In this document: positions 41,166-45,416 of the stretch, piece after piece | How the letters are laid out: every line of letters starts with the position of its first letter | Position numbering within the stretch: position 1 is the stretch's first letter | From: Candidatus Coatesiibacteriota bacterium | GTDB lineage: Bacteria > JAFGND01 | Length of the DNA: 45,416 bases | Direction of reading: 5' to 3' | NCBI GenBank assembly: GCA_016927185.1 | Contig: JAFGND010000087.1 | Location: 1-45,416 of the forward strand | Notes under the pieces: model-generated | Databases searched by the model: none | Seen by the model: the letters and a program-made list of their open reading frames with translations, nothing else | Told to the model about the DNA's origin: nothing | Position numbers and translations under genes: made by a program

Positions 41166-42608
41166 GACTTTGTTTGCTTTGAAATCTGAATTTCTCACTT
41201 CAATAAAATAAATCCCTTTCTCGATATTTTTAAGAGAAAGTCTCAATACAGCAGCAGGTTGATCCACAGAGCATTGTTTGTTCAATATTCTTATTCCAAT
41301 CAGATTATAAATGCTTATAGATACATCTGTTTTTCTGTAACTATTTAAAGCTATATTTACGTAGCTTCTTGCAGGTTGAGGGAATATGCAAAAGCTATTC
41401 TTTGCTGGAACAGCTCTGTTAAACTTAGCGAATCCAGTTCCCCTTCCAGAGAAAGTTGAGTCGCTTATATCATATAGCCCTGGGTTTCTCTGGGATGCAA
41501 CTTTGGCAAGCATTTCAGGTAAAGCAGGGATCGTGAAATAGCAATAACCTGTATCAACAGGAACTGTTGCTAGCTGAATCCACGATACACCAAAATCGGT
41601 TGATAAATAAAGGTTTGCGTAATCAGTAGAAGAATCATATTCCTTGATCTTGAAAATGAATTTCACTTTTTCACTGGAATTATACTTTTCTCCGCCATTT
41701 GGAACTAGCTGTTGTGCATATTCCGCACTATCATCGTAGGTGAGAGTTGAGGTTTCAATACCGAACTTGCTGTCTGCATAATAAGCAATCCTGAAGAAAC
41801 CGTTTTCTCCCCAGTTTTCTCCCCAGCTATTCTTGCAAATCCAGCAGCTGTCAGTATCTGACCAGCCGACGGTTGCTATATCATGCAAACCTGCTTCAGT
41901 GCTGCTTGTTCTTTTGTAGACTCCAGAATCATAGTAAAAGAAATCATAGTAAACCATGAAACTTACATATATTGGACCGGTTTGTATATTCTCTTTCATC
42001 CATTCAATACCTGGGTAATTAACATAAGCCCATGTGGTTGCCTTAACCAGCTCCCTGAACCACAATTCGCATCTTTCATCACAAGATGAGTTCCTTCCAC
42101 TGTATGGATAACATTCCTCTGTAACAGTACCATGTTTTGCAAGAAATCTGACAACTGCAAGCGGGGAACCTCCCCCGCAATCATTTGGCCAGCCTTCTTC
42201 AGGGAGAAGACAGGTTGATACAAGATATTGTTCAGAAAGATCAAGATCAAAAGATGGATTTTCAGTATCAATAAGTATTGCGGATTCAAGTATTGCACAG
42301 GCAGCATGAGCCCAACATGATCCGCAACCTCCTTGATCCTTGACTGAAGTAACATAGTTCTTGCCATTATGATTTCTCCAGTCCCAGTTTGCAGGGGCAG
42401 GTGATCCCGCAAGGCCGGTATGTTTCATGGAAACTGGATATTTTGCTTTCTTGACAATATTTTTCTGCATAGAGGCAGGTAATCTTGTAATCCAGTTCTC
42501 TGATGCTGTCCATTCGTATTTTTTTCTCTTTATGGCATCTCTTACCTCAGGCAAGGATGTAGAATAAAGAATTGAGGACAGCAGCAAGATTACAGATAAG
42601 ATTCTCAT
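41151..42608 (-). CDS. Secreted papain-like (C1A) cysteine protease with sorting domain
   Basis: A 485-residue protein. The signal peptide is MRILSVILLLSSILYSTSLP. A short pro-region precedes the peptidase core: 'NWDWRNHNGKNYVTSVKDQGG' with oxyanion Q92, nucleophile C98 in 'GGCGSCWAHAA', H242 in 'GLHDIATVGWSD' and N260 in 'CKNSWGENWGENGFFRI'. A KNH/Ig-like module ('VPNGGEKYNSSEKVKF') follows near residue 290, and the last ~80 residues form a type IX-like sorting domain ('FCIFPQPARSYVNIALNSYRK', 'ISIYNLIGIRI', 'KNIEKGIYFIEV'). It is the last gene of an operon with two exported ferredoxin-like proteins. GGGAGAAATAAT is its ribosome site. Confidence 0.92.
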   Translation of the reverse strand: MRILSVILLLSSILYSTSLPEVRDAIKRKKYEWTASENWITRLPASMQKNIVKKAKYPVSMKHTGLAGSPAPANWDWRNHNGKNYVTSVKDQGGCGSCWAHAACAILESAILIDTENPSFDLDLSEQYLVSTCLLPEEGWPNDCGGGSPLAVVRFLAKHGTVTEECYPYSGRNSSCDERCELWFRELVKATTWAYVNYPGIEWMKENIQTGPIYVSFMVYYDFFYYDSGVYKRTSSTEAGLHDIATVGWSDTDSCWICKNSWGENWGENGFFRIAYYADSKFGIETSTLTYDDSAEYAQQLVPNGGEKYNSSEKVKFIFKIKEYDSSTDYANLYLSTDFGVSWIQLATVPVDTGYCYFTIPALPEMLAKVASQRNPGLYDISDSTFSGRGTGFAKFNRAVPAKNSFCIFPQPARSYVNIALNSYRKTDVSISIYNLIGIRILNKQCSVDQPAAVLRLSLKNIEKGIYFIEVRNSDFKANKVLVID

Positions 42609-42648
42609 ATTATTTCTCCCTTGTTACAATTGAGCTTCTGGGGCATGT

Positions 42649-42651
42649 TTA
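42649..42651 (-). other. In-frame TAA inside the second Fe-S motif
   Basis: TAA stands at the second x of 'C-x-x-x-C-P' in the second 4Fe-4S motif. All four Cys positions and the frame are otherwise intact on both sides. Confidence 0.8.
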
Positions 42652-42879
42652 AATGCATGCACTACAACCGATGCAGATTTTATAGTCAATCATTATCTTG
42701 CCATCAATATTCTTGCTGATTGCCTTGACAGGACATTTCTGAATGCATAATTCACATGTAATGCATCTTCCTGCAATTATTTCTGAAAAAGGTCTCTGTT
42801 TTCTTGAGGAAGCATAGTCAGGAGTTGATAGCAATATCAGCAAAATGGAAATAAAAAAAGCAATAATTAATTTATTCAT
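42649..42879 (-). CDS. Exported 4Fe-4S ferredoxin-like protein, cut by an in-frame TAA
   Basis: A 76-residue product with a signal anchor (NKLIIAFFISILLILLSTPDYA), then a complete motif 'RCITCELCIQKCPVKAI' and an incomplete second motif 'CIGCSACI' followed by TAA at 42651-42649. Beyond the stop the same frame continues 'TCPRSSIVTREK' to TAA at 42612-42610, restoring CxxCxxCxxxCP with the normal ending; that stop lies just before the protease start (42608). So the frame reads as a full two-cluster ferredoxin of about 88 residues interrupted by one stop codon. It overlaps the preceding gene by 4 bases (ATGA). It could be a recent nonsense mutation, a sequencing error or read-through; a cluster-deficient but used product is also possible. 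Confidence 0.75.
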   Translation of the reverse strand: MNKLIIAFFISILLILLSTPDYASSRKQRPFSEIIAGRCITCELCIQKCPVKAISKNIDGKIMIDYKICIGCSACI

Positions 42880-43130
42880 TCTATACTCTCTACTCCGAAA
42901 ATATCATTTGTATTCATGTTCTGAGAAATTCCAATTAATGTATAGTCTCTTAACAGGAAATCGAATTTCCTGGTCTTGAAGTTCATTGATAATTCTACAT
43001 TAATTAAGTTTGTTTGCTCAGAATAAAATGCTCCTCCATCATTCTGTTCGAAAAGAATATTGTCAGATACATCTAATTCCCATGCATAAATCTGTGAAAA
43101 AAGGATAATTATCAGACTAAAATATCGCAT
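42876..43130 (-). CDS. Small exported protein of unknown function
   Basis: An 84-residue protein with signal peptide MRYFSLIIILFSQIYA and a mature part 'WELDVSDNILFEQNDGGAFY', 'INVELSMNFKTRKFDFLLRD'. The alternating strands suggest a small beta structure. It overlaps the upstream ferredoxin-like gene by 14 bases in another frame and the downstream one by 4 bases (ATGA), so it sits inside a tightly coupled operon. I do not recognise a family. ATG 43130 was chosen because it gives the signal peptide at the N-terminus. Confidence 0.6.
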   Translation of the reverse strand: MRYFSLIIILFSQIYAWELDVSDNILFEQNDGGAFYSEQTNLINVELSMNFKTRKFDFLLRDYTLIGISQNMNTNDIFGVESIE

Positions 43131-43302
43131 CTTCAGGGCATTCCTCAATACATTTTCCATCCTTGATGCAGCGTTTTGGATCAATTACTGCCTTGTTATC
43201 AACAAAAAAGGAATTGTTGGCAAACGGATTACCTTCCTTGCAAACCACGAAAAGCAGGAATATCAGTAATGCAATCAGAATGCTTATTGCCTTTTTCTTC
43301 AT
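43117..43302 (-). CDS. Exported single-cluster ferredoxin-like protein with Asp in place of a Cys
   Basis: A 61-residue protein: a hydrophobic signal (KAISILIALLIFLLFVVC), possibly a lipobox Cys, then 'VIDPKRCIKDGKCIEECPEDAIF' at the C-terminus. The motif is CxxDxxCxxxCP: the second Cys ligand is Asp, as in the aspartate-ligated cluster of Pyrococcus ferredoxin. Export of an Fe-S protein is unusual. It heads the operon that runs through two small genes to the papain-like protease. No Shine-Dalgarno sequence is evident; TTGACA lies 36 bases before ATG 43302. Confidence 0.7.
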   Translation of the reverse strand: MKKKAISILIALLIFLLFVVCKEGNPFANNSFFVDNKAVIDPKRCIKDGKCIEECPEDAIF

Positions 43303-43332
43303 GCAAAATAAGGGAGGGATTTCCTGAATTAT

Positions 43333-43338
43333 TGTCAA
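43333..43338 (-). promoter_or_regulatory. Candidate -35 hexamer TTGACA of the exported-ferredoxin operon
   Basis: On the minus strand TTGACA begins 36 bases before ATG 43302. No ribosome site is visible, so the mRNA may be leaderless. No good -10 is seen. Confidence 0.4.
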
Positions 43339-43471
43339 GCAAGAATGAAATACATTTGATTGATTCAGTGTTTATTTCTGATACTTGAGTTGTGAAAAAA
43401 AATCTCCTTGATTTTTATAGGTGAAGTGACATTATTAATGCAAAAGAAGACTAATACTTTTACCCTTTCTC

Positions 43472-43477
43472 TTGACA
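43472..43477 (+). promoter_or_regulatory. Candidate -35 hexamer TTGACA for abfD
   Basis: CTCTTGACA lies 65 bases before ATG 43537, which has a strong AGGAGG ribosome site. The -10 is unclear. Confidence 0.35.
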
Positions 43478-43536
43478 TTTTTCAATGCTGAGAACTCATT
43501 TGCAATGTTAATTAAATGATTCGATAGGAGGTAATC

Positions 43537-45108
43537 ATGACACTTAAGTCAAGCCAGGAATATCTTGAATCCATCAAGAAGAGAAAACCAATGGAAATAT
43601 GGTTCAGGGGAGAAAAGATAGATGATCCAACAACTTATGGTCCTCTTTCATCATCGCTAAATGCCATGATGAAAGTATACGAGCTTGCACAGGATAGTGA
43701 TATTGGACCGCTTATGACTGTCGAATCAACTCTAGTGAATGGATTAGTAAATTTTTATGTCGCTCCCTTGATGTCAAGGGAAGATGCAGTAAAGAAGACA
43801 AAAATGGCAAGGATTCTTGCAGAAGTACTTGGTTGCTGCAGTCATAGGTGCACTGGAAGTGAAGCGATATCAGGTCTTTATCCACTTACATATGACATGG
43901 ATGAGATAAAAGGGACAGATTATCACGAGCGGCTCAAGAAATGGATTAAATATGTACAAGACAACGATTTGGCTTGCACTGCTACTCTGACCGATCCCAA
44001 GGGTGACAGAAAACTGACTGCAAACAAGCAGAAGCATCCTGATTTCTACTTGAGAATAAAAGAAAAACGTGATGATGGAATAGTAATCAGTGGAGCAAAG
44101 GTAAACCAGACAGGAATTATTTTCGCTCATGAAGTTGTTATTGTTCCTACAAACGCTTTTTCTGAGGACGAAAAGGAATATGCTGTCGCTTGTGCTATCC
44201 CTGCTGATACACCAGGAATGACTTATGTTCTTGGAAGAACTCCTCAGGATTTGCGTCTTGCTGGAGATGAGATAGAGAAAATAGATGCTGGCAAGGAATT
44301 TGCAGACCATCAGGCTACTGTCATTTTTGAAGATGTGTTTGTTCCCAACGAAAGAATTTTCATGTGTGAAGACTATGAATTTACCCCGCTATTGCTTGAA
44401 TACTTCACTGCTGTTCACAGGATAACCGCTGGAGGCTGCAAGTGTGGAGGGCTTTGCATGCTTACTGGTGCAGCTGATCTTGCTATAGAATATATTGGAG
44501 CTGAAAAAGCTGGTCATGTAAAGAATAAGCTGGCAGAAATGGTAATCAAGTTAGAGACGTTGTATGCACTTTCACTTGCTGCAGGATTTGAAGGTTTTGA
44601 GCATCCATCAGGAGCATGGATTCCCAATTCTCTTCTTGCACATTGCACAAAGTTTCAAGCAACATGTCTTCCATTTGAGGATATCGCAATAGCAAGAGAG
44701 TTTTTGACAGGCTGGGGAGAAACTGCTCCAGCTGCCAAGGACTTGTTTCATCCAGTAATAGGTCCTAAACTTGAGAAGTATTTTACTCCAGTAGCCAAGG
44801 AAGGAGCAACTGCTGAAGACAGACTTCGCGTGGTTCGCCTGATTGAGCATCTTTGCAGAGGTTCAAACTGGACTGCAATGGCTATACATGGTGGTGGGAA
44901 TATGGAAGCTGCCCGGCTTATGGCTTACAGACATACTGACTGGAACAAGTTGAAGGATATAGCAGCAACTGCATGCGGTGTAAGCAAGGACAAGAAAAAG
45001 ACATACAGGAAGATAGCAGAACGCAAGGGACAGATTGATTTTGGGGAAAAAGGTTTCAAGGCTTATCTGGACAAATTGAAAAAGGGGAAAGAAGAGAAAC
45101 AGGTTTAA
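43537..45108 (+). CDS. abfD: 4-hydroxybutyryl-CoA dehydratase / vinylacetyl-CoA isomerase
   Basis: A 523-residue FAD/[4Fe-4S] enzyme that dehydrates 4-hydroxybutyryl-CoA to crotonyl-CoA by a ketyl-radical route, in aminobutyrate or succinate fermentation. The cluster ligands of the Clostridium enzyme are all here: C101 and C105 in 'GCCSHRCTG', and H294 and C301 in 'VHRITAGGCKCG' with the same spacing of seven. 'TATLTDPKGDRKL' and 'GAKVNQTGIIFAHE' are family motifs for FAD and substrate binding. A strong GGAGG box precedes the ATG. It is somewhat longer than the 480-490 residues usual, with an extra C-terminal basic tail. No CoA transferase or 4-hydroxybutyrate dehydrogenase is adjacent. Confidence 0.94.
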   Translation: MTLKSSQEYLESIKKRKPMEIWFRGEKIDDPTTYGPLSSSLNAMMKVYELAQDSDIGPLMTVESTLVNGLVNFYVAPLMSREDAVKKTKMARILAEVLGCCSHRCTGSEAISGLYPLTYDMDEIKGTDYHERLKKWIKYVQDNDLACTATLTDPKGDRKLTANKQKHPDFYLRIKEKRDDGIVISGAKVNQTGIIFAHEVVIVPTNAFSEDEKEYAVACAIPADTPGMTYVLGRTPQDLRLAGDEIEKIDAGKEFADHQATVIFEDVFVPNERIFMCEDYEFTPLLLEYFTAVHRITAGGCKCGGLCMLTGAADLAIEYIGAEKAGHVKNKLAEMVIKLETLYALSLAAGFEGFEHPSGAWIPNSLLAHCTKFQATCLPFEDIAIAREFLTGWGETAPAAKDLFHPVIGPKLEKYFTPVAKEGATAEDRLRVVRLIEHLCRGSNWTAMAIHGGGNMEAARLMAYRHTDWNKLKDIAATACGVSKDKKKTYRKIAERKGQIDFGEKGFKAYLDKLKKGKEEKQV

Positions 45109-45131
45109 TCTAGTTGCTTTTTCAATGGATA

Positions 45132-45167
45132 TATGATATAGTCTATTTATTTATGGACTATATCATA
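45132..45167 (+). terminator. Inverted repeat after abfD
   Basis: A 12-bp perfect stem (TATGATATAGTC / GACTATATCATA) with a 12-base AT loop. There is no T-tract on the plus strand, so termination is uncertain; it may also serve the convergent gene ending at 45228. Confidence 0.45.
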
Positions 45168-45227
45168 ATCAGAAAGATATAGTTTAATTAATATTGTTGA
45201 ATTTCACATGAGTTGCTCTAAGTATTA

Positions 45228-45416
45228 TCATTTCACCTTTACAACCTTTATTACTTTCTCCCCATACTTTACTATATAAATACCCTCTCTCCAGCTGTTT
45301 GTATCTACCTTATTAATTCCCTTGCCAAAAGAATATACCTTTCTCCCTGTTATATCATAAACAGCTCCTGATGATGGTGATTCTATATTCAATCTATCCT
45401 TGAATGGATTGGGATA
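45228..45416 (-). CDS. C-terminal part of a sorting-domain protein (5' end beyond window)
   Basis: The last 62 residues of a protein whose start lies to the right of the window. They read 'YPNPFKDRLNIESPSSGAVY', 'DITGRKVYSFGKGIN', 'TNSWREGIYIVKYGEKVIKV' and end 'VKVK', a type IX-like sorting domain of the same short subtype as that at 1746-3062 (NPFxxRLxI, SSGAxY, TGxxxxxFxKG, WxxGxYIVKxG, VVKV). The main function of this protein cannot be seen. Confidence 0.8.
   Translation of the reverse strand, partial: YPNPFKDRLNIESPSSGAVYDITGRKVYSFGKGINKVDTNSWREGIYIVKYGEKVIKVVKVK

Noticed and set aside
45109-45227. Possible tRNA or small RNA near the 36-base palindrome after abfD.
   Set aside because: The palindrome is AT-only with no cloverleaf; a terminator or attenuator is simpler.

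Overview
The window looks like chromosomal DNA of an AT-rich, Gram-negative-type bacterium, probably an uncultured or anaerobic lineage near the FCB group (Stahlbacteria/WOR-3, Cloacimonetes or a similar candidate phylum). The assignment is an inference and rests on four things: several exported proteins end in a short type IX secretion (Por)-like C-terminal sorting domain; there is a PorV-like outer-membrane protein; there are sphingolipid-type (SPT-like) and heptose (GmhA) genes for an outer membrane; and there is anaerobic ferredoxin and radical chemistry (KorDABC, 4-hydroxybutyryl-CoA dehydratase, radical SAM enzymes). I saw no rRNA, tRNA, CRISPR array, transposase or phage gene.

Layout. 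1-3062 (minus): two tandem PQQ-propeller proteins with sorting domains; the first runs off the left edge. 3295-7976 (minus): B12-binding radical SAM protein, FAH-family hydrolase, MGDG-synthase-like glycosyltransferase and a GT39-like membrane protein. 8190-10804 (plus): radical SAM protein and PurF. 10759-12274 (minus): a beta-barrel-like protein and a Spy/LTXXQ protein. 12387-15136 (plus): gmhA, an epimerase, a small Cys-rich protein, a PorV-like protein and a small protein. 15139-15987 (minus): a 57-residue membrane protein and an ankyrin protein. 16103-18889 (plus): HAD phosphatase, an exported 17-cysteine protein, then ECF sigma factor, zinc anti-sigma factor and a membrane-anchored Spy/CnrX-like sensor. 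18865-20868 (minus): an ABC ATPase, a small exported protein and a methyltransferase. 21162-25587 (plus): SPT-like enzyme, ribosomal protein L27 and korDABC. 25699-30126: a 1475-residue cyclase-like/ATPase/TPR protein. 30177-31010 (minus): a lipoprotein. 31181-31626: two homologous 54- and 56-residue peptides. 31805-41165 (plus): a tight eight-gene cluster with a MutL/GlmL ATPase, a conserved barrel-sandwich-like protein, AccD, a zinc-ribbon MORN-like protein, a membrane spermidine-synthase-like protein and an SGNH hydrolase. 41151-43302 (minus): papain-like protease with sorting domain, two exported ferredoxin-like proteins and a small exported protein. 43537-45108: AbfD. 45228-45416 (minus): the tail of another sorting-domain protein.

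The points that stand out are: (1) a tandem pair of very similar small peptides with conserved Cys/Tyr residues, separated by a strong terminator, which resembles RiPP or signalling-peptide precursors; (2) an exported metallothionein-like protein joined, through a hairpin that abuts the sigma-factor start codon, to an ECF sigma/anti-sigma/metal-sensor operon; (3) an exported ferredoxin whose second Fe-S motif is interrupted by an in-frame TAA, with the rest of the motif intact beyond it; (4) a repeated TTGACN hexamer 35-39 bases before start codons that lack a Shine-Dalgarno sequence, which suggests leaderless mRNAs; (5) a large protein with the soluble-adenylyl-cyclase layout but degenerate cyclase domains.

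Several starts were moved downstream from the longest open frame because a ribosome-binding site, a catalytic N-terminus or a promoter hexamer favours the later codon. All functions are read by eye from motifs; no search was run.
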